This document shows positions 1-10,860 of a DNA stretch of 64,000 nt, piece after piece. The notes beneath the pieces are model-generated. The model was not told the DNA's origin, did not search any database, and worked only from the letters and a program-made list of their open reading frames with translations. Source of the DNA: Umbelopsis ramanniana AG (lineage: Eukaryota; Mucoromycota; Umbelopsidomycetes; Umbelopsidales; Umbelopsidaceae); the NCBI RefSeq assembly GCF_025399195.1, contig NW_026252120.1, forward strand, positions 124,001 through 188,000. Direction: 5' to 3'. The first letter of the stretch is position 1, and each line of letters starts with the position of its first letter. The position numbers were made by a program, and so were the translations under genes.

Positions 1-591
1 TAAACGATGCTGTTATGGCTAGAAATATTAGGCATAAATATAGCTTCATATTTGAAGAGGGATAAAAGGATTTTTAAAAGGAAAGTTATGCCAATGCTGA
101 GAGCAAGAATTCTTTTTTCGTTGTCAGCCCTTCCGTGCCACTATATCGCTACAGTTTACAACATATTTGTAACATCACCAAATATAACTGAAGGGATGCA
201 ATAGCTTTCGGTGTTCACTAAAAATAATCAAATCATATCCATACATAAGTCTAATTGACCAGAAGAAACATCCATCAGATAACGAAAGTGAGTTAAATAC
301 GCAAGAAGGGGGTGCACGGACGAAACGGGGAGACGACCGACGATATTGATACTCCAATGTACGTTTCGTTAATATGAACCTTTCCCGCTTGGTTTCATAT
401 TGTTTCTATTTTGTACCTCAATAACACATATCTTTGGTGCCTTAATGTTCTGTTTCTTTAAACATGGCACGTAGCCTATCGTTATGGTGCGAGCTCAACG
501 GAGTCCTAATTTTTTTTTTTTTTTGAATTGACAAAATTCAAAATGTTTCAAAGCACGTTGCCGAATCCACCCCTCTCTCTCGTTTACTAAC
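1..591. other. Left flank and 5' region of the MTA phosphorylase gene
   Basis: I see no supportable gene in this stretch. Only short open frames without recognisable motifs occur on either strand. A run of 17 T lies about 70 bases before the MTA phosphorylase ATG, followed by a pyrimidine-rich stretch (CCCCTCTCTCTCG), which resembles fungal core promoter composition. It may also contain the end of a gene to the left of the window, but nothing shows this. Confidence 0.5.
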
Positions 592-1557
592 ATGGTCCAC
601 GCTCAAGATGTCCCCATTGCCGTCATTGGCGGATCCGGTCTTTACCACCTCGACAACCTCGAAGTTATTGAGGAAGTTAACCCTGAGACTGTAAGTATAG
701 GTTCAATGGTTCGTTGAATGTTGAAGTTTCTGATAACCAACTACTCTATACAACAGCCCTGGGGATTTCCCAGCGACAAAATTATCATTGCTCGCTCTCC
801 CTCCGGATGCAAAATCGCCTTCTTGGCTCGCCATGGCCGCGGTCATTACCTCACTCCCTCCGAGGTACCTAGCCGTGCTAACATTGCCGCTTTGAAGCAT
901 CTCGGTGTTAAGGCCATCCTTGCTTTCTCCGCCGTCGGTTCCCTTCGTGAGGAAATCCCCCCCTGCGACTTCGTTCTGCCTGATCAGGTCATCGACAGAA
1001 CTAAGGGAATCCGCCCATCCACATTCTTTGGTGAAGGTCTTGTTGCTCATGCTATGTTCGCTGACCCCTTCCACGCCGGTTTGGCCGATCTTGTCTATGC
1101 CCAGCGTGAAATTCTTGACTTTGGAGCTAAGATCCACAAGAACAAGACAGCCGTCTGCATGGAGGGACCTGCTTTCTCTACCCGCGCTGAGTCACACATG
1201 TACCGCGCTTGGGGTGCTGATATCATCAACATGTCTGCTTTGCCCGAAGCCAAGCTTGCTCGTGAAGCTGAAATCGACTACCAAATGGTTTGCATGTCCA
1301 CTGATTACGACTGCTGGAGAGTTGAAGAGGAGGCTGTTACCGTAGAAACTGTTATGCAAAACATGGTCAACAACGGTTCCAATGCTAAGAAGCTTCTCTT
1401 GGCTGTGTTGCCTTCCTTGGAGGAGGCCGTTAGCAAGGATGCCTTGTTGCCCAACTACAAGGGTTCCATGAAGTTCTCTGGCATGACTGCTTCCGAGAAG
1501 AGATCCCCTGAAACCGTCAAGAAGTTGGAATATATTCTTCCCGGTTACTACTCATAG
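592..1557 (+). CDS. MEU1: S-methyl-5'-thioadenosine phosphorylase (methionine salvage)
   Basis: Phosphorolysis of methylthioadenosine to adenine and methylthioribose-1-phosphate, the first step of the methionine salvage pathway fed by polyamine synthesis. Two exons, 592-690 and 757-1557, give 299 residues, close to animal MTAP (about 280) and shorter than yeast Meu1. The first exon encodes the phosphate-binding start (VPIAVIGGSGLYHL); the second carries the family blocks RHGRGHYLTPSEVPSRAN, AFSAVGSLREEIPP, DQVIDRTKGIRPSTFF, MEGPAFSTRAES and CMSTDYDCW, including the Asp that selects 6-aminopurines. The 66-nt intron has GTAAGT and CAACAG ends and keeps frame. The ATG chosen is the first in frame and follows a pyrimidine-rich leader. 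The gene converges with the RING/RRM gene on the opposite strand. The identification is secure; the symbol is that of the yeast orthologue. Confidence 0.96.
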
Positions 1558-1974
1558 ATTGTATCATTAATTAGACTACTGCGAGAATAAAGATGCCAAT
1601 AACTGTATATCCGTATCTTCCATAGCAGCTGACAATTGCATCGTTGATAGAGCCTTTCTATGAATGAGTGTTATGAGATAAGCATATACAAACGTTGTTT
1701 GTCCAATCAGCGATGTTATAAATAACGACATTGAACATGTGCTACTACACTGGATTAAAGGAAGACACAGTTGATGCCAGCGCTTTGTTTAGACTCATTT
1801 GTATTACCATGTTATCATTATGTTTTTATTTACTAGCTGATAAAAGCTGTACATACTGTCCATTCAATTGGAAATCTTTGGCATAAGAAAGAAAAGTGGT
1901 GATGGAATCGCATACACCTGCTCATGTTGCATTACAAAACTATAGTTAAAAAAAAGTTCCTCTGTGGTATTCCC
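1558..1974. other. Convergent intergenic spacer
   Basis: The 3' ends of the MTA phosphorylase gene (+) and the RING/RRM gene (-) face each other here. An AATAAA-like AATAAAGATG lies about 30 bases after the phosphorylase stop and is a plausible polyadenylation signal. I see no coding potential, hairpin or repeat that needs a separate explanation. Confidence 0.5.
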
Positions 1975-4219
1975 TTATGGATGGGCCCATATATTATCTT
2001 TCACAACCGTCAGCGGACCAGCCGCCATAACTCCACATTTGTCGCCACGATACTTTACTGCAATAGGTGAAGGTTCGCTCCCTGGAGATGAGCTTGTCCT
2101 TGAGCTTACGTCCAGGTCTGAAAAGTTCATATCTGTACATTCGCTTCCTTCCAAAGATACATTTGCGACGCTGGCCGTTAGCATCCTCAAAGTCTGGTCC
2201 AAAGCGTCATCATCGTCTTCTATGTTTGCGTTCGCTCCGGTATCTGTAAGTTTCCATTTGTACATATGATTGGGGCTTGGTAGAGATGTCTCAAAAGTCG
2301 AGAAGGAAGACAGATTGGACACCGGTTGCGCGGGATTTGCTTCATACATGTCTTGTCTTGGTGAATTAGCGCTGTTCGCTACCGTAGGGGTGGAAAAGCA
2401 GTTGGCGGGCATCATGAAGTGCACAATGTCCAGTGGGCACGGAATGCCACTTGTACCGATAAGCATAGTTTTCTGTCGCTCGGTAAATGCGGGACACATT
2501 ATTCCGGACCTAACAAGGCGCTCCAAAAGGGTACAGTCAATTTGGACATAATCCTTGGACAAGTGGGTTTTCAAAGATTCTTTGATAGGAAAAGAAAAAA
2601 TCATTAAGGCGGGATCTTTGGTATGGTGTCAAAAGCCTTTTCACCCACACTTACCAATAGCAAGTTTCAGCATTTCGTAAACATGATCTCTATGTAACGT
2701 GGTGATAAGATGGGCTTGATGCCAGGGGTACTTTGTTACCACGGTAATGATATTTTCAAATGGCCTCTCCGCACATTTTCTAGAAAAATGCAGCTGTCAA
2801 AGTGTGATGTGTGAGCAACCACAATGGAGTTTAACCAGAAAAGGCTACAATTGACCAAAACCATACCTTGTAGTTTCTGCATACAACAAGGAGAGAGTTG
2901 ATCTCTTCTCTCGTGACAAATGGTGGGCACGCACCGCTAACATTTCCTCCTGCCGCTGTCGACATAGTACGAAGCACGGACGCATCAGGTGGGATTGCGG
3001 TTGTACCAATGAATTTACCGCGCCATTTAGGGAACACAACACGGAGGAACTCTTCCTGTGAACATTCTTGTACCCCTACTATTCTCCCTTTAAGTGGTCG
3101 CATGTTACATTGCTCGATCGCACGCTGCATATCGTTGTAGCTCACAAATTCGACATATGCATCGGAGAGTGTTTTTCCAGTAGTTCGATCCATCATGACC
3201 TTGACATAGCAGCGTTATTATCATTGTCTAATCTCGATTTTCATGTGATGGTGCCACTTACATGAATTGCCTGGTTGTAAAGGGAAGGGGAAGGGATTTG
3301 GAAGCAAGAAAAAAATTTCGCAATGTCTGCTTGAGAGACATCCCAAGGTATATTGCTCAGTTTTACACATGGCCAGTTGCCAGAGGATTGACTAAAGCTC
3401 ATGCTAGTATTGCCGGTAGTTTGAATGTAGTCACTACCCACTTTTGGTTGATTATATTGAAAAGACATGGTATCTGTAAGTCTTCGAATGCCTGCTGTCT
3501 GTTGAGGTCTAGTGGGCACTGGCGAGCATTCGTATGGTGAAGGAGAGCCGCCTAAAGGTAGTAGCTCACTCGTAGCCTAGATGTAACTAATTAGTTGGTT
3601 ATTCCCTAGTCAACCTTTATGCCCATTTTATCTTACCAAGTCACATTGAGGGCATACGACTGAATACCAATTGCCTCTTTGCAACGCTTCTGTGCGAGAC
3701 AGCTTTGCACAAGAGGTACAAAGACCATGCATGCAAGGTTTCATGACAGCATTTGCCAAAGCTGTGCGGCATCCAACACACACATTGTAATCGGTAGGCA
3801 AAGTCAGCTGAGGAGCTGATCCTCGTCGCATTAAACTCATATACGAAGGCATTTGATGGCGGAAGAAGCTGCTCTCATCATTTGCTACGGAGTGCTTTCG
3901 TTGAAACAGGGACGGAGGCTGCCAGTTATCCTTTTGAAAAGGTGGATGAATTGGGGAATTGGGAACTGATTCAAATATATGTCGCAGTTGGTCGCTTCCA
4001 TCCTGAAACTGTTGCGACACAAAAGCTGGAGTTCTTGCACATAGTTTCGTTGCCTGTATACGATAATAATAATAAAAAAAAAGGCGGGTCAATCATTTTA
4101 CTTCTGCCGTCATACTGCTTACACAAGAGGCAAATACTGACATGCTCACGTTTCGACTCCATGCCAATAAAATCTGATTCTATTGCCGAAGCTGATGAAG
4201 TGCCAAAAGAAGTGTCCAT
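1975..4219 (-). CDS. RING-finger protein with two RRM RNA-binding domains
   Basis: Six exons on the minus strand: 4219 to about 4125, about 4031 (or 4053) to 3637, 3576-3262, 3199-2867, 2793-2655 and 2579-1975. The exon 1/2 join is ambiguous, because several donor/acceptor pairs keep frame. In order the protein shows a C3HC4 RING (CVGC...CMHGLCTSC...CPQC, about 3640-3790), an RRM (CVKLSNIPWDVSQADIAKFF, then DAYVEFVSYNDMQRAIE), a conserved bridge (PKWRGKFIG), and a second RRM-like unit ending in SRKCAERPFENI, KYPWHQAHL and HRDHVYEMLKLAIE, followed by an acidic Ser-rich tail. The second half resembles a fungal family of meiosis-linked RRM proteins; the name is not certain. The expected role is RNA binding plus ubiquitin ligation, by inference from the domains. 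It shares a 1.2-kb upstream spacer with the Sec14-like gene. Confidence 0.82.
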
Positions 4220-5466
4220 AATGAAGTATACAGGCTATATGCTTTGGTTATAAATATTTTTTGTCAAAGTACGCAGCCGAAATGAACAATATTGGAAAGT
4301 CAAAAGTAATATTTAGTGCTTTTATATAAGTTTCATCAAAGATGATGTTTGACAAACACTCAAAGTGATAGTTTAATACGTTTGAAAGGTAAATTGAGTA
4401 AATGGGATTTTTCAGCAAACTGTGGTATGAGAGGAGTTTTCTTTAGTGGGCATAATTAATACAGCCCTGTTCATGGCTATTGGTCTGTGCTGGCAGCAAG
4501 AATTGCAAGTGTGAGAGAAAGCCGATTCATTTAACCCTAGCTTTAAGAGAATATCTGTGAATGATGGTGGGCTCTGTCATCAAGCCAAAGCTGGCAATTA
4601 TGAAATTTTAAATTTATTTCGTGGTGTGTCTCATCCGGTATCGCCCCTCATTGACAATACCCCCTTACAGTCATTTCTTTCATTTTTGAAAACCTTGATG
4701 ACATGCAAGGGGATTCCATTTTCAACATAGAAAAACCGCATGCCAGTTCGGCATTGCTTTTTCTCATTTGTTCCTCCCTGGCTTCAAATTTTTGGCAATG
4801 TTACTGAGACCAAGTAGGATGCAAAGCTTGGCCTGTTGCCAAGGGAATTTTCGTTGGCCGATAGGCGCCAGCTGTCGCTTAATCCTCATAACTGACTACT
4901 CATGGATATTCACTACGGAGATAATCAAGTTTGCGAGCGGACCGAAATCAGCCTTTCGTAAATTACCCGGGTATTTCAGTCACAGTGGATGGGCTTCCCC
5001 TGTGCAGGCGGCACTGAGTCATTTTGAAACAGAGACGGACGATCAATTGTTAATCGGTACATCATTTTTGCGTACTCCGGAAAGGCTATAAGCGAAGACC
5101 GCCAAGGTTAAACCACGTGTGCAGCACTCTCGTACACAGTGTTCATGCGCAACGTCGATAAGGTTCCATATCGTAGGAAGCTGTCAACGTGGACAGTCGA
5201 ATTGATCAATGGAGGCTCGTTTATATACGTCTTTGCACTGATAGACCCATCTCTGCTGGTATCAACCTAAACAACTATCTCCGTTCAAAATTTTTGGTCT
5301 GAGGTGAATGGTAAGCAGAGGGAAGCTCAGTCATCAAATCCGGATGGGTTTCACAACGAAGGAACAAAGGTTTTTTTTTTTTTTTCTTTTTCAATATATT
5401 TTTTTTCTTTAAACCTCCTGTCGCAGTTACCTCTCTTTTCGTCTTATCCCTTCATACACATTCACT
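4220..5466. promoter_or_regulatory. Divergent 1.2-kb promoter region
   Basis: This non-coding stretch lies between the start of the RING/RRM gene (-) and the start of the Sec14-like gene (+), so it should hold both promoters. A TATA-like TTATATAC occurs about 250 bases before the Sec14-like ATG, and two T-rich tracts (5371-5387 and about 5399-5410) lie in the last 100 bases, as expected for a fungal leader. A 107-codon frame at 4768-5091 has no recognisable motif and I do not accept it as a gene. Confidence 0.5.
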
Positions 5467-6691
5467 ATGTTCAATCGTTTGAGGTCATTATCGAAGCCTC
5501 CAAGCCCTGTGGATGACGGTCCTACATGTAGCATTCCTATCTTAGACCCACCGGGCAATATCCCAACTCCAGTATCGTCACTGGATGATACCCAACAAGA
5601 GAAAGTATCCCGATTGCGAAAGCACTTTGACGAATACATGTTACCCGAAACCGACGAATACTACGAGAATGAGAAAGGTTTTTTGACTGATAATACGCTG
5701 CGCCGCTATCTTCGTGCACGAAAGTGGGATGAGCTGGTATGTTACTAAGCCGATCATGCAGACGCTGTTATAGCCACTTTACTAATTCATTTAATTAGGC
5801 TGCTATCAAGATGCTTGAAGCTACCGTTCAATGGAGAAGAACTGAAAAGCCAGAGTGTTACGACCCTGAATACATAAGCCCAGAGGTACGTTGCCACGGG
5901 AATTATGATGACCCGGTCGGTTGGTGGTGTGGTGATATTTGGGGGACGGGGAAACGTCGCCGAAATTACCGTGGTCTGGTGTAATCTACAAATTTTTACT
6001 TTCATCGACTAATAGAAACCTTTCTAATGAATATAGGCTGAGACCGGTAAAATGTATTTCTCAGGTTTTGATAAGACGGGTCGACCGATTTGGATTATGC
6101 GGCCTAGACTGGAAAATTCAAAGAATGCAGAGCGACAAGTCAAGCATATCATCTTCAGTTTGGAGCGGGCTATTAGACTAATGCCTGCTGGAGTAGAAAA
6201 CATCTCAATCATTGTCGACTTCAAAGACGCATCCAGCGGCCACAGTCCTAGTGTAGCGACTTGTAAGAAATTTTTGGATATCCTCGGTAATCATTATCCA
6301 GAGCGGCTTGGAAAAGCGTTTGTGGTTTCAGGTAGGCCGCCGATGATTAATATAGTAAACCCAATTTTGAGTTTGTATTTGTTTGTGTTAACCTCACTAT
6401 GATTTTTCAGCACCATGGGTCTTCCATGCCACCTTTAAAATTATATCCGTCTTCATGGACCCTGTCACCCTTGCAAAGATCAAATTTGCCATCGACAAGA
6501 AGGATGACTCTGAGAAAGAGCGCCAAAAGTCTCAAACTGAGAACGAGTGGGTCTTTTTAGAAGACTACATTGACGTCAACCAGCTGGAATCTGTGTATGG
6601 AGGTACTTATAACTTTAAGTACGACTTTGATGTCTATTGGAACGCTTTGTTAGATCACACTGGGCGGCCATATAAAGTGATCCGCTATTAG
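5467..6691 (+). CDS. Sec14-like phosphatidylinositol transfer protein (Pdr16/Pdr17 type)
   Basis: Four exons (5467-5736, 5799-5885, 6037-6331, 6411-6691) encode 310 residues. The CRAL-TRIO N-terminal helical domain spans roughly residues 45-115 (NTLRRYLRARKWDELAAIKML). The lipid-binding lobe follows from about 120 (MYFSGFDKTGRPIWIMRPR, LERAIRLMPAGVENISIIVDFK, SVATCKKFLDILGNHYPERL, then SAPWVFHATFKIISVFMDP). The LERAIRLMPAG and IDFK blocks match the Pdr16/Pdr17 (Sfh3/Sfh4) branch of yeast Sec14 homologues better than Sec14 itself. Such proteins move phosphatidylinositol or sterols between ER, lipid droplets and plasma membrane. There is no signal peptide or membrane span. Frame is kept through all three introns (62, 151 and 79 nt). 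The sub-branch is my inference; the family is secure. Confidence 0.93.
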
Positions 6692-6932
6692 AATGTGCAT
6701 TTTTAAAAAAACATTGTTCGAATCTGTTCAAAAAAAAAATTAAAAAAATCATTTAACACACTTTACAAGCGCGAACGAGATTTTTTTGTGACAGACAAAA
6801 TTGGAGGTCGACGCGCTTACGGACGTGTAAGCGGTATTAGTAGATCTCTCTTGTGGTCCATCATAGAGCTTGGTATTCTACGCATTTCCGACTATCGCTT
6901 GAATTAACCACTTTATCGTTGGGAATGCATAA

Positions 6933-9900
6933 ATGTCAAATGTGAATGGCGCAAGCGGCACAAGTAACGTGCCTTCTCATCAGTTGTAAGTGAATTTTCG
7001 AGAGGAACTTTGTACATGCTCATAGTACTAACCATACTATTGCACACAGCACAATGTACCAAGGCTCTATATCCGACAGAGCCATGGCACTGGCATCTAC
7101 TACTGATGACAATGACCGTGATAGTATACACAGCGCAGAAAGTGACGATGGAGGGATGCATACTCCACTGCATCACATGAATCCAATACAGGATTATCTC
7201 AATTCCAGTCCGTTAGATCATGGTCCACCAGAGTTATCAACCATTTCAGAACAGTATGGGGATCCTTCCAGCCCATCACAACGAGCTTCAGCAGTCAGAA
7301 ACCAACAAAACGTATGTAGTATCACCATTTGTATATGAACTGTGCCATCCATCCAACTTATCCTTGCCGTTCCCTATCCAGTTATCTTCATTATCACCCT
7401 TACTCAAATACGAAACCCCAAGGCTTGCACGGCATAGAGAATTAAGCACTGTTCGAGCTCTTCATGATACCTCCAATACAACTGGCTTAAATTCGCACAC
7501 TCAGTATTCCAACGTAAGCAGACTGAATGATAGATTACACTTTTGTTTAGGCGCGCTTTCTGATGACATTTTATTCTAGTCGGCAACATCAGACCTTAAC
7601 CTTATCACTCCTATCAGCAAACTTCCACCGAAACCCACTTCATCATCTCATAAATCTGTCACCAGGCGATTGCGACTCTCAGGTACTTGATATAATATTG
7701 TATGCGACGGTGTTCTGAAAAATATATTTACATTTCTCGTGACATTTCTACATCATAGCATCGCTTGGTCCGGCTGAAAGACTTGTTAGAAAAGGTGATA
7801 ATTCTCCAAGTCATAGAGAAGACGCTAGAGCATCACCCTCTGCCGCCGATATCTGTAAGTCTGCAGGCATAGCCACAGCCTTATGTTTGGATAAATTTTC
7901 TGTACTGACTTTACTTTCACCAGATAAAACTTGGAATCGTCATTCTTTGGACAATCTCCCACCACCTCTTGACCCCCTAGAGACCGAAATAGGTGAGTAA
8001 TTGTATTGATCGGTTGCTATATGAGCTCATTATCTAACTTATTGTAGCCCGATCAGAACCCCCGCGTTACGTCAACACCGAACGTACAAAACAATCGGCG
8101 CAAAGCAAACTATCTGCTGTAAATAATTCCCCTGATAGTAGTAAGTGTACGGTATATTGATCTACTGAGACAGTGTAAATGCTAACATGCTATGAAAAGG
8201 CTCTCCTTCTGAACTCGCTATATCATCTTCGTCTACCGAGACGACACCTGAGACAAAAACTAGTCCACAACCCAGGAAACGAATTCGAACTGGAATGGAT
8301 GATAGGGCTCCTTCGTCATCTTCAAATGGCTATCATCCAGCATCATCACAAACCATAATACCGAAGGTTGGTGGACGAGAATGGTATTTTCGAGCTAAGG
8401 GTCGATAACTCATTTGTTTTCATTACAGTATCTTCCAGAAAATGTCACTGATAGATCCGCGTTGAAAGACATTATCAAATCTGGAAAAATGGTTAGTCAA
8501 ACAACTTACTATAACGCTTGACCCGTCATGTTTGAGAAACTCAACTTCATATGTAGGATATCCCAAAATTGGAGGATTTGAGGAAACAAAACAATGCAAC
8601 TACATCATACGCAACCACATCCATACCAACTAGCTTAGATACTTTGTACACTCGACATAATAGCCCCGACCTTCGATCAGAACTCCAGAGAGAGAATTCC
8701 ATTGACAAACAGTTCGCCCACAGTCGCAACTCGCTCCCTGACTCTCTCACTCTCAACAATACCCCTGATGTCAAGTCAAGACAATATGGTGACCGTAGAC
8801 AGCTTGAAAGTACCCGATTCTCGAATGTTTCTGATTACCAGACCAAAGATTCCACCTTGTCACGAAATTATATGAATGAGCAAGAGAGACGTGCCTTAGT
8901 GCGCCAACAAGAACAGGAGCGGTTGGAAAGAGCAGAACGTGAAAAGGAAAGGCTCGAACGCCAAGAGAGAGAAAAAATTGAACGTGAACTTGAGAGAAGA
9001 GAGCGTGAACGACGTGAATCTGAATATCGGCACGATCAGGAGCACAATCGAAAGGCGTCAGGATCAGGCCAATCTTTACAGCCACCTAATGCCAGACATA
9101 TGCAAGATAACCAGGCTCCAATGCCACCTCCTAAAGCTGTTCCGACGCCTAACTGGAAAACAACATTGGTAGGATACTTTTTTTTTCTTCTTCAAAAGCG
9201 GTATATACAGTATCACAAAGTTCACAAATTTAACATCGCTCTATAGGTCAATAAGCATTGGTATACAGTGCTGGATCAGCTTGGTAAAGGTGGTACTGGG
9301 CGGGTATGGCGAGTGATGTCGCACACACATCATCGCGTCTTTGCTCTCAAACATGTTTCGTTGGCAGATGTGGATTCTGAAGCCACCATAAGCAGCTATA
9401 TTAATGAAATTCGACTGCTTGAACGCCTGTCTGGTCACAGCCGTATTGTCAAATTGTACGACTATGAAGTCAATCAGCAGAATGGATATATACAAATGGT
9501 AAATACTTTTTGCTTTTTGAGAGATGCCATAATTCATGATGATTAAGTGCCTTCCTTCAGATCTTAGAATGTGGCGAACTAGACATGAACACATTACTGG
9601 CAAAACAACAAGGAAAGCCTATTAATCTTAATTTCATACGGATGTATTGGGAACAGGTTTGTTGGCAAAGGATTGAAATTGTTTGAGTAAAAGGCTCAGG
9701 ACAGATGGACTAACTGTGCTCTATTATCAGATGCTTGAAGCTGTTCATGCCATCCATCAGCAAAAGATTGTTCATTCTGACTTGAAACCAGCCAACTTCA
9801 TCCTTGTTCAGGGTGCTTTAAAGTTGATCGACTTTGGCATAGCAAAGGCCATTCCCAATGATACCACCAATATTCAGCGAGATATACAAGTTGGTACTTT

Positions 9901-10575
9901 GAATTACATGTCGCCGGAAGCCATCAAAGACTCTCAAGCTGGGCAACATGGTGGCCGGGAGATGATGAAGGTAAACATAAACGCAGCTATCAAATAAGCA
10001 ATGCTTCTTCCTTCTCACGGGTCTTGTTTTTCATAGCTTGGTCGACCAAGTGATGTATGGTCGTTGGGATGTATATTGTATCAAATGGTGTATGGACGAA
10101 CGCCGTTTCATCATGTTAAAGGCATGTGGCAGAAATTAGCTTGTATATCTAATCCAAGTCATGAAATCGAGTTCCCCAAAGTCGCGGTTCCCATTGCACC
10201 ACCCGTACGGCAACCGGATGGTACGCTAGTGCCAGCCGAGCCGTTATCACCGACCAAGAATGGCGTACGTGTTGAAGCGGATCTACTCAACGTCATGAAA
10301 TACTGTCTGCAACGAGATCCCAAGCAACGAAAAACCATTCCGCAACTTCTCAAAGATCCATTCATTAAGCCCGATCAAGTTCTCAAAAAGCTCTACGAGC
10401 ATGCATACAAACAAGGGTCTGCAGGTCAGCCGCTTGACGCTGACTCTATGGACAAAGTCATTGAGGTATGTGGTATTCACCATCTGTAATTGGACACACG
10501 ACCCCGAGAAAAGGAAGCAGCTGCTAACACATTGCCTCTTCTTGGGTACAGAATATTCTTGATGGCGATGTATAA
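6933..10575 (+). CDS. MPS1: Mps1/TTK-family dual-specificity spindle checkpoint kinase
   Basis: Fifteen exons, all with GT...AG ends and kept frame, give 896 residues: 6933-6985, 7050-7311, 7382-7513, 7580-7682, 7759-7854, 7924-7992, 8048-8140, 8200-8366, 8429-8491, 8557-9168, 9247-9498, 9561-9656, 9731-9970, 10037-10465, 10552-10575. The first ~550 residues are disordered and Ser/Pro-rich, ending in a charged Glu/Arg helix. The kinase domain (about 551-845) has the glycine loop [12 protein letters not shown], the ALKHV lysine, the Mps1-diagnostic catalytic loop [19 protein letters not shown], and an activation segment [32 protein letters not shown] follows. Mps1 loads checkpoint proteins at unattached kinetochores and supports spindle pole duplication. 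I saw no TPR-like region, but the N-terminus diverges fast. The family call is very firm. Confidence 0.96.
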
Positions 10576-10860
10576 TTTGTACCATAGCTTTACTGTCTAC
10601 AAACATTATGATTTCCCTCTGTTGTGAATTTCATGTCGCATAACCTATTTTTTTTATCTCGATAACCGCTCAATCAGCTTCTTTTCTTTTTTTTTTTTTA
10701 TTTGTTGCGCATAGCGCGAACTTGTACATAAACTTCTTGTTTTCAGCAAGACAAAAAACAAAAAAGAGTCGGCCATTTTTGAGAAATGCGACCTCGGTCG
10801 AGATGGAACATTCATTAAAACGAAACAGACGGCAGGAAAAATTTACAGCTACAGTCGTCA

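Noticed and set aside
703-1137. 144-codon minus-strand open frame
   Set aside because: It is antisense to the MTA phosphorylase coding exon and shows no motif; the plus strand explains the sequence fully.
4768-5091. 107-codon plus-strand frame in the divergent promoter region
   Set aside because: No domain, no homopolymer-free conserved pattern, no splice context and no neighbouring exons; probably chance.
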